Positions 1-11,395 of a DNA stretch of 64,000 nt are shown here, piece by piece. The notes under the pieces are model-generated. The model ran no database searches. It saw only the letters and a list, made by a program, of their open reading frames with translations, and was not told where the DNA came from. A program made the translations under genes and the position numbers. The stretch is taken from assembly GCA_026706075.1 (NCBI GenBank), contig JAPOZM010000069.1, forward strand, positions 19,415 through 83,414, written 5' to 3'. The stretch is from Gemmatimonadaceae bacterium (lineage in GTDB: Bacteria; Latescibacterota; UBA2968; UBA8231). Positions within the stretch are counted from its first letter, which is position 1. Each line of letters opens with the position of its first letter.

Positions 1-1
1 C

Positions 2-412
2 CGCTCCGACGCACTGCGCAACGTCGAGCTGCCCCTGGTCTACGCCGGCGTCACCGGCACCGGGCGCCGCCAGCGCGCCGAGCAGGCCCTGGAGGCGGTG
101 GGCCTCGCCGACCGCATGAGCCACCGGCCCAACGAGCTGTCCGGCGGCCAGCGCCAGCGCGTGGCCATCGCCCGGGCCCTGGCCAACGAGCCCTCCATCG
201 TGCTGGCCGACGAGCCCACGGGGGCCTTGGACTCGCGCACCGGAATCGAGATCATGGAGCTCTTCGGCCGCCTGCAGGAGGCCGGGAACACGATCATCCT
301 GGTCACCCACGAAGAGCACATCGCCGCCTGCGCCCGCCGCGTCGTCCGCTTCCTCGACGGCCGGGTGGAGAGCGACGCCGCCGCCGGGGACCCGCCGGCG
401 GCTGGAGGCTGA
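2..412 (+). CDS. ABC transporter ATP-binding protein (LolD/MacB-type), 5' end outside window
   Basis: ABC signature [15 protein letters not shown], Walker [14 protein letters not shown]-loop VTHE; open frame runs to the window edge. Confidence 0.93.
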   Translation, partial: RSDALRNVELPLVYAGVTGTGRRQRAEQALEAVGLADRMSHRPNELSGGQRQRVAIARALANEPSIVLADEPTGALDSRTGIEIMELFGRLQEAGNTIILVTHEEHIAACARRVVRFLDGRVESDAAAGDPPAAGG

Positions 413-415
413 GGC

Positions 416-1648
416 GTGAGCCGGGCGGCCAGGCGATGGATCGGCGCCGGGTGCGTGACGGCCGCGGCGGCCGGGGCCGTCTGGGCCGGCACCGCCCTCC
501 TCGGGGGAGACGCGGGCGCCGCCGTGCCCACGGCCACCGTCACCCGCGGCGAGTTCCGGCGGACCCACGTGGAGGCCGGGCAGCTGCGCGCCGCCCGCGA
601 CGAGAAGGTCGTCTCTCCGCGGGTGCGGGGCGATTTGAAGATCGTGCACCTGTGGCCCGATGGAGAGCAGGTCGAACCGGGAGACCTGATCCTGCAGTTC
701 GACCGCGCCTGGCACGCCCAGGAGATCAAGGACAAGGTCAGCCGGCTGAAGCAGGCCAGGGCCGACCTGGTGAAGTTCGAAGCCGAGCAGAAGCGGCGGC
801 GCGCCGAGCTGACCATGCAGGTGGCCCAGAAGGAGGCGGCCCTGGAGCTGGCCCGGATCAGCCTGGACAAGGCGGAGTACGGCTCGGCCATCGAGCGCGA
901 GGAGGCCCGCATCGGCGTCGGACAGGCCGAGCGCGCCATCAAGGACGCGCGCGCCAACCTCGAGGCCCAGGAGATCGTGGAGCGCGTCGAGCGGTCGAAC
1001 AGGGAGATCCACATCGGCCACCGCCAACAGAGCTACGACCGCGCCGTATCCGACTACGAGAGGCTCAGCGTGCGCGCCACGCGGCCGGGCCTGGTCGTCC
1101 ACGAGGTGATCCGCAAGCGCGGCGCCGGCCGCAGGGAAAAGGTGAAGGAAGGGGACGTGGTCTGGAGCGGCATGAGCCTGGTGGCCCTGCCGGAGCTGGA
1201 CTCGATGCAGGTCGTCTCCCAGGTGGGCGAGATGGACGTGCACTCGGTGGCGGCGGGACTGCCGGCCCTGATCCGGCTCGAGGCCCTGCCGGGCCCGGTC
1301 TTCCACGGAGTCGTCCGCGAGGTGGCTCCCATGGCCGCCGAGAAGGAGGGCGCCCCCAACGTGCAGGTCTTCGAGATGATCGTCGACATCGCCGAGCAGG
1401 ACGACCGCCTCTTCCCGGGGATGTCCGCCTCGGTGGAGGTGATCCTGCAGACCCGGCCGGACGTCCTGACCCTGCCCCTCGACGCCGTCCACGCCCGGGG
1501 GGAGGGCACCATCGCCTGGCGCCGGGGGTCCGGAGGCTTCGAGGCCGTGGAGGTAACGGCAGGCGAGGCCAACGGCCTCCGGGTCGTCATCGAGGAGGGC
1601 CTGCGGGAGGGCGACGTCGTCGCCCTTAGCGATCCGGGCCTGATATAG
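416..1648 (+). CDS. HlyD/MacA-like periplasmic adaptor (membrane fusion protein)
   Basis: N-terminal TM, coiled-coil region, lipoyl/beta-barrel-like motifs (VVSPRVRGDLKIVHLWPDGEQVEPGDLIL; LPLDAVHARG); next to ABC genes. Confidence 0.85.
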   Translation: MSRAARRWIGAGCVTAAAAGAVWAGTALLGGDAGAAVPTATVTRGEFRRTHVEAGQLRAARDEKVVSPRVRGDLKIVHLWPDGEQVEPGDLILQFDRAWHAQEIKDKVSRLKQARADLVKFEAEQKRRRAELTMQVAQKEAALELARISLDKAEYGSAIEREEARIGVGQAERAIKDARANLEAQEIVERVERSNREIHIGHRQQSYDRAVSDYERLSVRATRPGLVVHEVIRKRGAGRREKVKEGDVVWSGMSLVALPELDSMQVVSQVGEMDVHSVAAGLPALIRLEALPGPVFHGVVREVAPMAAEKEGAPNVQVFEMIVDIAEQDDRLFPGMSASVEVILQTRPDVLTLPLDAVHARGEGTIAWRRGSGGFEAVEVTAGEANGLRVVIEEGLREGDVVALSDPGLI

Positions 1649-1659
1649 GAGAGCCGGAC

Positions 1660-3021
1660 ATGGCCGTAGACCACCGCTTCACCGCTCCCCGGACCCTCCT
1701 GCTGGCCGCGGGCCTGCTGCTGGTGGTGGCCGCGGGGGTGGCCGCCTCCCGGCTGCTGTTGAAGGAGCAGAGCGCCGCCGTCGCCTCCTTCCCCGTGCAG
1801 CAGGGCGAGTTCGTCATCTCCCTGCACCTGAAGGACGGCGAGCTGGAGGCGATCAAGTCCGAGCAGATCACCTCGCCCAGGGTGCGCGGCCAGCTCAAGA
1901 TCACCCACCTCTTCCCCGAGGGCGAGGTCGTGGAGGTGGGCGACCTCGTAATCGAGTTCGACCGCGTCGAGTTCGAGAAGGAAGTCACCGAGAAGGAGCA
2001 CGAGCTCGAAGCGGCCAGGGCCGAGCTGGGCAAGACCCTGGCCAACCAGGGCGTGGAAATGGCCCGCCAGGAGGCCGACATCGAGAACAAGGAGAACTCC
2101 CTGCGCCTGGCCGAGCTGCAGATGGAGAAGATGAAGTTCGAGTCCTTCGTCGACCGCGAGGAGGCCAAGCTCAAGGCCCGGCAGGCGGAGCTGGCCCTGG
2201 AGCAGGCGCGCAAGAAGATCGAGGCCCAGCGCATCGTCGACGAGGCGGAGCGCACCAAGCAGGAGCTGCGCGTGGCCGACGAGGAGCGGGCCATAGAGCG
2301 CGCCACCAAGGACCTCGAGGCCCTCTCCATCCACGCCGAGAAGCCCGGCCTCGTGGTCTACCAGAGGATCTGGAAGGGATCCCGGCCGGAGAAGATCCGG
2401 GTCGGCGACGAGCCCTGGGGGGGCCAGACCCTGATCACCCTGCCCGATCTCTCGCGCATGCAGGTCAAGACCTGGGTCAACGAGGTCGACGTGGACAAGC
2501 TCGAGGCGGGCAACGAGGTCCTCGTCCGCCTCGACGCCCTGCCCGGACCGGTCTTCCACGGGAAGATCTCGAATATCGCCTCCCTCGGCCACGAGAAGGA
2601 GGGCGACAAGAACGTGCAGGTCTTCGACATCCTCGTGGAGATCGACGAGGAGGACCCGCGTCTGAAGCCGGGCATGACCGCCGCCTGCGAGGTCATCGTC
2701 GAGACCATCCCGCCTCGTCCCCCGGAGGACGAGGCCGAGATCGAGGAGACCGAGGAGACCGACGCCGTCGAGATCCCCCTCTACATCCCCATCGACGCCG
2801 TCTTCGAGAAGGGCGGGCGCACCCTCGTCTACCGGATGCAGGGCGGCCAGCCGGTGGAGCAGGAGGTCTCCCTGGGAGCGCGCAACGAGGACTACGTGAT
2901 CGTCGAGGAGGGCCTGGGCTCGAACGACCGGGTTGCGCTGCGCGACCCGACGGTGGTCCTGGAAAAACTCGGCGGCGTCGAGGAGGCCCAGGCGGCGGCG
3001 CCGGCCGCCGCCGTGGAGTAG
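1660..3021 (+). CDS. HlyD/MacA-like periplasmic adaptor, second paralog
   Basis: Same architecture as upstream gene (ITSPRVRGQLKITHLFPEGEVVEVGDLVIEFDR). Confidence 0.85.
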   Translation: MAVDHRFTAPRTLLLAAGLLLVVAAGVAASRLLLKEQSAAVASFPVQQGEFVISLHLKDGELEAIKSEQITSPRVRGQLKITHLFPEGEVVEVGDLVIEFDRVEFEKEVTEKEHELEAARAELGKTLANQGVEMARQEADIENKENSLRLAELQMEKMKFESFVDREEAKLKARQAELALEQARKKIEAQRIVDEAERTKQELRVADEERAIERATKDLEALSIHAEKPGLVVYQRIWKGSRPEKIRVGDEPWGGQTLITLPDLSRMQVKTWVNEVDVDKLEAGNEVLVRLDALPGPVFHGKISNIASLGHEKEGDKNVQVFDILVEIDEEDPRLKPGMTAACEVIVETIPPRPPEDEAEIEETEETDAVEIPLYIPIDAVFEKGGRTLVYRMQGGQPVEQEVSLGARNEDYVIVEEGLGSNDRVALRDPTVVLEKLGGVEEAQAAAPAAAVE

Positions 3022-3025
3022 CCCG

Positions 3026-4276
3026 GTGGACCTGCGCGAGACCTTCGACCTGTCGGTGGCGGGACTGATGTCCCACAAGCTGCGCACCACCCTCACCATG
3101 CTCGGCATCATCTTCGGCGTCGGCGCCGTCATCGCCATGCTCTCCATCGGCGAGGGGGCCAAGCAGGAGGCCCTGCAGCAGATCAGCCAGATGGGGATCC
3201 ACAACATCATCGTCCAGCACTGGAACCCCGAGGAGGAGGAGGGCGCCGGCGAGGAGGACGCCGGCAGCAGCAACCTGTCCCAGGGGCTGACCCGGGCCGA
3301 CGCCCGGGCGGTGCGGGAGATCTGCCCCCTCGCCCGCATCGTCACCCCCCAGCGCGAGCTGAAGGTCAAGGCCCGCTACCAGAGCAACGCCTTCCAGACG
3401 ATGCTCGTGGGCACGACTCCCGAGTACATCGAGGTGCTCAACGCCTCGATGAAGGAGGGGGTCTTCCTGACCGAGGAAGACCTGCTGGAGGCTCGCCGCG
3501 TCTGCGTCCTCGGCAGCGACGCCAAGCGCTCCCTGTTCTACTTCGAGGAGGCCCTGGGCCGGCAGATCAAGGTCCAGGACCAGTGGTACACGGTCGTCGG
3601 CGTCCTGCGGGACAAGGGCGCGGCCGGCGGCAAGATCGGCGGCGTCCTCGAGGTGCGGAACACCGACGAGGACATCTACATCCCCCTGAACACGATCCTC
3701 AAGCGGTTCAAGTGGGAGGCCACGGACCCCGAGCTGACGCAGATCACGGTGAAGGTGACCGACCCCGGCCGCCTGCAGGAGGCGGCCAACATCGTTCGCT
3801 CCATCCTGCAGCGGCGCCACCGCGGCGTCGACGACTTCAAGATCGCCATCCCCGAGGAGCTGATGCGCCAGAGCCAGCGGACGCAGGCGATCTTCAACGT
3901 CGTCATGGGCTGCATCGCCGGCATCTCCCTGGTGGTGGGCGGCATCGGCATCATGAACATCATGCTCGCCTCCGTTCTCGAGCGCACCCGGGAGATCGGC
4001 ATCCGCCGGGCCCTGGGCGCGCGCCGGCGCGACGTGCTGGCCCAGTTCCTCGTGGAGGCGGTGATGGTCAGCCTCATCGGCGGCATCATCGGCGTGCTCC
4101 TCGGGTACTCCATGACCGAGGTCATCACCCTCTACGCCGATTGGAAGACGATCGTCCAGCCCTGGACGATCGCCCTCGCCTTCGGGGTGGCCGCCGCCGT
4201 GGGCATCGGCTTCGGCTACTACCCCGCCCGCCAGGCGGCCCTGCTCAACCCCATCGACGCCCTGCGCTACGAGTAG
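3026..4276 (+). CDS. MacB-like ABC transporter permease (FtsX family)
   Basis: N-term SHKLRTTLTMLGIIFGVGAVIAMLSIGEGA, C-term GGIGIMNIMLASVLERTREIGIRRALGARRRDVL; GTG start at 3026 inside ORF 2933..4276. Confidence 0.92.
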   Translation: MDLRETFDLSVAGLMSHKLRTTLTMLGIIFGVGAVIAMLSIGEGAKQEALQQISQMGIHNIIVQHWNPEEEEGAGEEDAGSSNLSQGLTRADARAVREICPLARIVTPQRELKVKARYQSNAFQTMLVGTTPEYIEVLNASMKEGVFLTEEDLLEARRVCVLGSDAKRSLFYFEEALGRQIKVQDQWYTVVGVLRDKGAAGGKIGGVLEVRNTDEDIYIPLNTILKRFKWEATDPELTQITVKVTDPGRLQEAANIVRSILQRRHRGVDDFKIAIPEELMRQSQRTQAIFNVVMGCIAGISLVVGGIGIMNIMLASVLERTREIGIRRALGARRRDVLAQFLVEAVMVSLIGGIIGVLLGYSMTEVITLYADWKTIVQPWTIALAFGVAAAVGIGFGYYPARQAALLNPIDALRYE

Positions 4277-4280
4277 GGCC

Positions 4281-5081
4281 TCAGACCAGCCGCACCAGCT
4301 CGATCCCCGTCTCGCCCCGGCGGGCCCGCTCGTGGGGATAGGCCAGGGGCCGCTGCACGTAGCGGACCCCGTCGATGACGGCGTCCCAGGCGATGTGGGT
4401 GTGGCCGAACAGGTGCAGGCGAGAGCCCGCGGCGCGCAGCTGGCGATCGAGCCGCAGGGTGCCGGAGACGCGGGGCAGTTCCTTGAACCGCAGCCCCTCC
4501 AGCGGCGGGATCAGCTCCGGCCGCGGCACGAAGTGGGAGAAGCTCAGCACCCGGCGGCCCGGAGGCGTCCTCAGGGCCGGCCGGTTGAGCTGCTCGAACC
4601 AGGCGCAGCGCGCCTCGTCGGTCGACTGCTCCGGCGGCCAGCGGCAGCGGTTGGGGTCGGACCAGTGGCGGGACATGTCGACCTCCGGGGCGCCTTCGGC
4701 GCCGAAACCGGGCTCGTACCAGCCGTGCAGGGGCAGGACCCACCAATCCGTCCCGGCGGGGCCGGGCTCCATCCGGATGCCGAGGCGGCCGGCCAGGCGC
4801 CGCAGGGCCTCCAGCCGGTCGAGGGAGCTCTCCGGCTCCGCCGCCTCCGGGGCGGGCTCCCCGCTCTTCACCCACAGGTCGTGGTTGCCGGGCACCAGGA
4901 AGACCTGCTCGAAGCGGTCGGCCAGCAGGCCGAGGGCCTCCTCGGCGCGGTCCAGCCGGTGGCAGATGTCCCCGGCCACCACCAGGGTGTCGGCGCGGTG
5001 GGGCCCCACGGGCAGGGAGGCGACCTGCTCGAGGTTGGGGGCGAAGTCGACGTGGAGGTCGGAGATGCCGAAGATGCGCAC
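4281..5081 (-). CDS. Metallophosphoesterase
   Basis: SDLHVDF, VVAGDICHR, VPGNHDLW, FGHTH motifs. Confidence 0.92.
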   Translation of the reverse strand: MRIFGISDLHVDFAPNLEQVASLPVGPHRADTLVVAGDICHRLDRAEEALGLLADRFEQVFLVPGNHDLWVKSGEPAPEAAEPESSLDRLEALRRLAGRLGIRMEPGPAGTDWWVLPLHGWYEPGFGAEGAPEVDMSRHWSDPNRCRWPPEQSTDEARCAWFEQLNRPALRTPPGRRVLSFSHFVPRPELIPPLEGLRFKELPRVSGTLRLDRQLRAAGSRLHLFGHTHIAWDAVIDGVRYVQRPLAYPHERARRGETGIELVRLV

Positions 5082-5107
5082 GGGTCGTCAGCCCGCGTGG
5101 TGGGAGG

Positions 5108-5410
5108 TCAGCCGCCGCGCCCGCGGCGGCGCTGCAACCTGGCCAGTCGGGTCGCGTGCCCCGGGCTGCAGGTACGGATCCAGGGCCAGCGCCGGAGGCG
5201 GTCCGGCGAGATCGACTCCTCGCAGCCGGGCAGAGCGCAGACGGAAGCCGCGTCGGCGGCGGGGGTTCCGGAGGTCTCCCGGGCGCCGGTCGTCGCGACG
5301 ATCCGGATCGTCCACCGCCGGGTCCGGGAAGCCTGCCACATGACGACCAGACTCAACACCAGGATCCCGATGCCGGCGCCCGTTACGATCAACCAGAGGT
5401 CCTCCACCAT
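5108..5410 (-). CDS. Small membrane protein with Cys/His-rich C-terminal segment
   Basis: 100 aa; N-terminal TM then CALPGCEESISPDRLRRWPWIRTCSPGHATRLARL; ATG start. Confidence 0.5.
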   Translation of the reverse strand: MVEDLWLIVTGAGIGILVLSLVVMWQASRTRRWTIRIVATTGARETSGTPAADAASVCALPGCEESISPDRLRRWPWIRTCSPGHATRLARLQRRRGRGG

Positions 5411-5623
5411 GCCGCCGTCCTCCCGGCGCCGAAAGTACCCGGCGCCGTCCGCGAGTCAAACCAGGGAAGGCGGAGGCGCGGCCCGGCGGCCCGGCCGCCG
5501 GCTGGCGGGTCGTGACGCGGCTCCCCGCCCCCCGGCGGTGTCCCTGTGGACAGGGGCGGGCCGTGCCGCTTTCCTTCGCCCCCGTTCCCCCAACGTGAGG
5601 CCTCGCTTTCAAGGAGAATTCCG

Positions 5624-6736
5624 ATGCCGTACCGCGCCGCCGTGATCGGCCTCGGCCGCATGGGCAGCACCTTCGACGACGAGATCGAGTGGGGCGGCTC
5701 GATCTTCCTGCCCTACTGCCACGGCCCCAGCTACCACGCCCACCCCGAGGTCGAGCTGGTGGCCGGCGCCGACCCCCACGACGAGCAGCGGGCCATCTTC
5801 GGCGAGCGCTGGGGCCTGGGGTCCGGCCATCTCTACGCCGATTACCGGGAGATGCTCGCCGAGGAGCGGCCCGACCTGGTGAGCGTCTGCACCACGGCGC
5901 GGGTCCGCCACCGCATCGTCGTCGACTGCGCCGCCGCCGGGGTGCGGGCCATCTGGGCCGAGAAACCGCTGGCCCTGACCCTGGCCGAGGCCGACGACAT
6001 GGTCGACGCCTGCCGCCGCCACGGCGCCGCCCTCGCCGTCAACTGCGCCCGGCGCTGGAACCCGTTCTACGCCGAGACCCGCCGGAGCATCGACAGCGGC
6101 GACCTGGGGCGGGTCCTGCAGGTCACGGCCTACGCCCAGTGCGGCCTCTCCCACAACGGCTCCCACGCCATCGACATCATCCGCTACCTCGCCGGCGGCC
6201 AGGTGAGCTGGGTCTTCGGCGAGATGGAGTCCGACGAGGCCGCCGCCGGCGAGACCGACCTGCAGGGCAACGCCTACCTCGCCTTCGACAACGGCGTGCG
6301 CGCCTACCTGCGGTCGACGGAGGGCGGACTCGCCTCCTGGGAGGTGGACGTGATCGGAACCGGGGGCCGGGTGCGCTCGGGCGCCAACGCCCTGGACTGG
6401 GAGATGTGGCGTCCCGTGGAGGGAGGCCCCCGCAACCGCGGCCTGGCGGCGCGGGTCCCCTTCCCGTGGCCGGCGCGCATGCAGGGCATGGGCCTGACCA
6501 TCGTCGACGACCTGATCGCGTGCATCGAGTCCGGCGGCGACCCCCGCTGCTCCGGCGACGACGGGCGCGCGGCGCTGGAGGTGGCCGTGGCCCTGCGCGA
6601 GTCCCACCGGCGGGGGTGCGTCAAGGTCGAGCTGCCCTTGGCCGACCGCGGCCTGGGCATCCTGTCGTCGGAGATCCGCGAGGACGACGTGCCGGCCCGG
6701 GTGCGCCGGGAGAGGGCCGCCGCTCAGTCCCGCTGA
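5624..6736 (+). CDS. Gfo/Idh/MocA family oxidoreductase
   Basis: AAVIGLGRMGSTFDDE Rossmann start, AEKPLALTLAEADDMV; AAGGAG RBS before ATG 5624. Confidence 0.9.
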   Translation: MPYRAAVIGLGRMGSTFDDEIEWGGSIFLPYCHGPSYHAHPEVELVAGADPHDEQRAIFGERWGLGSGHLYADYREMLAEERPDLVSVCTTARVRHRIVVDCAAAGVRAIWAEKPLALTLAEADDMVDACRRHGAALAVNCARRWNPFYAETRRSIDSGDLGRVLQVTAYAQCGLSHNGSHAIDIIRYLAGGQVSWVFGEMESDEAAAGETDLQGNAYLAFDNGVRAYLRSTEGGLASWEVDVIGTGGRVRSGANALDWEMWRPVEGGPRNRGLAARVPFPWPARMQGMGLTIVDDLIACIESGGDPRCSGDDGRAALEVAVALRESHRRGCVKVELPLADRGLGILSSEIREDDVPARVRRERAAAQSR

Positions 6737-7482
6737 GGCAGCAGCCGGCGCGCGTTGGCGCCGAGGACCGCCTCCGCCTCCGCCGCCTCCAGGTCCAGCA
6801 CCACGCGGGCGAGGCCGGCGAGGGGCACGAAGAACGGGGCGTGGGTGCCGAAGAGCAGCCGCGGCGCCAGTCCCGCCTCCACCATGCGCAGCAGGCTGTC
6901 CATGCCGTCGGCCTGGGAGACGTCGGCGTACAGCCGCTCCAGGGCGAGGATCTGCGGCGCCAGGGCGAGGATCGCACTCCAGGTGGCCCCGCCGATGACC
7001 ACCGGCACCCGGGGGTTCCGCCGCGCCAGGTCCGCCACCTCGGCGGGTTCCACGTCGTCGATCACAGCCCCGGGGTGCTGACGCCGGGGGTCCTCCAGCC
7101 GCGTCTGCACCATGAGAACGAGCCCGGCCTCGCCCACGGCGGCGGCGCACTCGTCGGAGTCCCGCAGGTCGTATCCGCCGTAGGCCGGCAGCCAGCGCAC
7201 GGCGGGCGCCCCTCGCTCCACGGCCAGGGTCAGCTCCTCGCGCCAGGTGGCCAGGCCCGGGTCGAGGACGGGCACCGGCCGCACCGCGGGGAAGCGTTCC
7301 GCCGCCTCGTAGACGTCGGCGTTGGCCAGGTGCGGGTTGTGGGCGAAGGCGGCGTCCAGGGGCGACAGGAGGACACTCCCCACGCCCATCTCCTCCAGCG
7401 AGGCGACCACCCGGTCCGCCGTACCGGGCAGCCGCAGCGACGCCCAGTGGCCGGTCCAGGCGCTGACGTCGACGATCTCCAC
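6724..7482 (-). CDS. Amidohydrolase-like (metal-dependent hydrolase, TIM-barrel)
   Basis: AFAHNPHLANADVYEAAERFP, PVLDPG, LLFGTHAPFF; GTG start. Confidence 0.75.
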   Translation of the reverse strand: MEIVDVSAWTGHWASLRLPGTADRVVASLEEMGVGSVLLSPLDAAFAHNPHLANADVYEAAERFPAVRPVPVLDPGLATWREELTLAVERGAPAVRWLPAYGGYDLRDSDECAAAVGEAGLVLMVQTRLEDPRRQHPGAVIDDVEPAEVADLARRNPRVPVVIGGATWSAILALAPQILALERLYADVSQADGMDSLLRMVEAGLAPRLLFGTHAPFFVPLAGLARVVLDLEAAEAEAVLGANARRLLPQRD

Positions 7483-7487
7483 GCTCC

Positions 7488-8321
7488 TCAGTCCCCCAGG
7501 CCGGCCCGCGCCGGCAGCAGGGCGCGCAGGTTGTCCCACAGGATGCGGCGCTTCTCCGCGGCCTCCAGGTCCGCGCCGAGGACCTTGGCCAAGGTAACGC
7601 CGAAGTGGCGGATCGGCGCGTCCGACCCGTAGACCACGCGCCCGGCCCCCAGGCGCCGCACCGCCAACTCCACCATGCCGCTCTCCGGGTCGCCCCCCGA
7701 GGTGTCGACGTAGACGTTGGCGCAGTCCCGCACGTCCTCGACGCCGCGGGGGTTGCAGCCGTTGAGGTGGGCCATGATGATCCGCGCCCGCGGGTGGCGC
7801 CGCGCCAGGTGGGCCACGTCGGCCGGGAAGGACTCCCCCGCCAGGTTGCCCGTGGTCTTGCGCCAGGCGTGCTGCAGCACGGGCACCTCCAGCTCGACCG
7901 CCCGGCCCAGGATCGGGTCGAGGCCGGGCTCGCAGGCGCGGCGGGCAACCCACAGCTTGACGCCCACCATGCCCTCACCGGCGACGCAGCGGTCGATCTC
8001 GGCCACCGCCTCCCCGGGGTGCGCCGGCGAGACGTAGCAGAAGGGCAGGAAGAACCCCTCGGAGACGTCCCGCATGGCCAGGGCGTAGTCGTTGGCCTGG
8101 CGGCACTCGTCCGGCGTCGGCTCCCGGGGGGTGCTCGTGTGCAGGGAGAACAGGACGGCCCGGGTGACCCCGGCCCGCCGGGCGGCCTCGCTCAGCCGCC
8201 GGGCGTCCTCGGCGGCGCCGGAGAGGGGGAAGCCGCCGAAGTTGTCGAGGGGGTGGACGTGGGCGTCGATGACGGGGGCGCCCGGGTCGAGGCGGCGGCG
8301 CAGGTCGGCGAGAGAGGTCAC
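7488..8321 (-). CDS. Amidohydrolase family protein
   Basis: VIDAHVHPLDNFGGF, GVKLWV, HLNGCN, VVYGSDAPIRHFG. Confidence 0.88.
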   Translation of the reverse strand: MTSLADLRRRLDPGAPVIDAHVHPLDNFGGFPLSGAAEDARRLSEAARRAGVTRAVLFSLHTSTPREPTPDECRQANDYALAMRDVSEGFFLPFCYVSPAHPGEAVAEIDRCVAGEGMVGVKLWVARRACEPGLDPILGRAVELEVPVLQHAWRKTTGNLAGESFPADVAHLARRHPRARIIMAHLNGCNPRGVEDVRDCANVYVDTSGGDPESGMVELAVRRLGAGRVVYGSDAPIRHFGVTLAKVLGADLEAAEKRRILWDNLRALLPARAGLGD

Positions 8322-8342
8322 GCAGGAAGGACGGCCGCCGAG

Positions 8343-9098
8343 TCAGCCGGCGGCGCGGACGTAGCGCGGACGCAGGTGCATGCGGCGGAAGCCGCGTCGG
8401 CGGTAGACCCTCTCGGCATCGCTGTCGGGCTCGGTCTCCAGCGTCGTCCAGCGGTTGCCCAGGGCCGCCGAGTCGGCCGCGGCACGCGCCACCAGGGCCG
8501 AGGCCACGCCCCGGCGGCGGTGCCCCGGGAGGGTGCCCACCAGGTCGACGTAGCCCATGCCGTGGTCCGAGTAGAGCAGGGCGGTGCCCGCCGGCTCTCC
8601 CCCTCGGCGGGCGAGGTAGAGCCGCACCCGGGGGATGTCGAGGACGGTGCGGCCGAGCCGCCCGAACTCGGGCGGGTTGTCGAAGCTCCGGCACATGACG
8701 TCGGCCCAGAGGCCGTACTCGCCGGCCTCGGGAACGGCGACCTCCACCTCCGGGGCCCGCAGGGGCTCGGCGGGCCGGTCACAGAGCATGGCGGTGGCCC
8801 GGATCGCGAGGTCGAACCCCCGCCGCAGCAGGCGCTCGCCGAGGTCGGCGGGGCGGTCCAGCGGCGTCACGGTGAAGGCGCAGTCGAAGGCCTGGCGGCG
8901 GAAGTGGTCCAGGGCCGCGTCGATCAGCCGGTCGGCGTCGCCCGGTGCCGCGTCGACCTGCACCACCCGGTGCAGCATGGGGATCTTCACGTCTTCGTGG
9001 TGGAAGGCCCGCGCCCCGCCGAGGTCGCGGGAGACGCACCAGCGCGCCCGGAACTCGACCCAGAGCTGCTCGAAGACCCGGGTGAGGTCGTCCGTCAC
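8343..9098 (-). CDS. GNAT family N-acetyltransferase
   Basis: VDLVGTLPGHRRRGVASALVARA acetyl-CoA binding motif. Confidence 0.85.
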   Translation of the reverse strand: MTDDLTRVFEQLWVEFRARWCVSRDLGGARAFHHEDVKIPMLHRVVQVDAAPGDADRLIDAALDHFRRQAFDCAFTVTPLDRPADLGERLLRRGFDLAIRATAMLCDRPAEPLRAPEVEVAVPEAGEYGLWADVMCRSFDNPPEFGRLGRTVLDIPRVRLYLARRGGEPAGTALLYSDHGMGYVDLVGTLPGHRRRGVASALVARAAADSAALGNRWTTLETEPDSDAERVYRRRGFRRMHLRPRYVRAAG

Positions 9099-9137
9099 CG
9101 GCGCGGCTCCGGCCTTCGGCAGGCCGGCCCCGGGAGC

Positions 9138-10006
9138 CTACTCCGCGCCATTGAGGATCCGGCCCATGCGCTCGTTGAAGGCGTTGATGCGCCCCTGCAG
9201 GAAGGCCAGCACCTCGCGCAACTCCTGCTGTCTCGCCTTCAGCCGCTGCGACTCCAGCAGCAGCGGCGCCTCGGCGGGAGGCGCCACCGGGCCGTCCGGC
9301 GGAGTGTCGCCCACCTGCTGCGGCTGCGCGGCCGTGCCGCCGCGGGGGACCAGGGCCGCCTCGCCGGGGCCGAACTGCTGCAGCAGCAGCAACTTCCGCT
9401 CGAGGAAGTCGAGGCGGTGGGAGATGCGGTGCCAGTCCTTCCGGGCCCGGACCGCCATGTACTGGGCGAGCTCCTTCTTCTGGCGGATCTCCTCCGGGCC
9501 GTCCGCCTCGTTGAGGGCCAGCTCGTGCTCGTCGTCGAGGCGGTAGTGGCCCTGGCCGATGCTGTAGCCCAGCAGCCGGCGCTCCTCCTGGAACACCTCC
9601 AGCTGCCGGTAGAGTCCGGCGTCCCAGCCGCCGTCCTCCAGCAGGCGGATCAGCTGGCTGATCTCCCAGTCGTAGGCGGCGCGCAGCTCCTCGTTCAGGG
9701 CTTCCATCTCGGCGGCGGCGCTGTCGAGGCGGACCTCCACGTTCAGCAGCCGGTGCAGAAGCTGCCGGGACTCGAGCTGCAGGCGCCGAAGCTCCGGCAC
9801 ACCCGGGGCGCGGCTGCGGAGGCTGTCGATCCGGGAGGAGAGGGAGTCCCGGCGCGCCATGAAGCGGCTGCGGATCTGCTGCAGCGACTGCGAGACCCGG
9901 TCGATGCGCTCCCGCGACGCCTTGAGATCGGCCAGCTCGTCCAGCTGGCCTCCCGCAGGCAGGAGCGTGCCCGTGAGGGTCAGGAGCGTCAGGGAAAGGG
10001 ATCGAT

Positions 10007-10010
<4 letters not shown>
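9138..10010 (-). CDS. Secreted coiled-coil protein of unknown function
   Basis: Signal peptide MNRSLSLTLLTLTGTLLPAGG followed by long heptad-like helices; ATG overlaps upstream stop (ATGA). Confidence 0.6.

Positions 10011-11391
<1,381 letters not shown>

Positions 11392-11395
<4 letters not shown>

Noticed and set aside
1054-3369. Long antisense ORFs such as 1054..3369 (-), 5609..7978 (-), 7605..10025 (+), 21033..22565 (+), 36656..38899 (+)
   Set aside because: Low-complexity Arg/Gly/Ala/Pro-rich or His/Gln/Val-rich translations opposite clear coding genes; explained by high GC content.
4276-4281. Terminator between convergent permease and metallophosphoesterase genes
   Set aside because: Only 4 nt between the genes and no hairpin identifiable.
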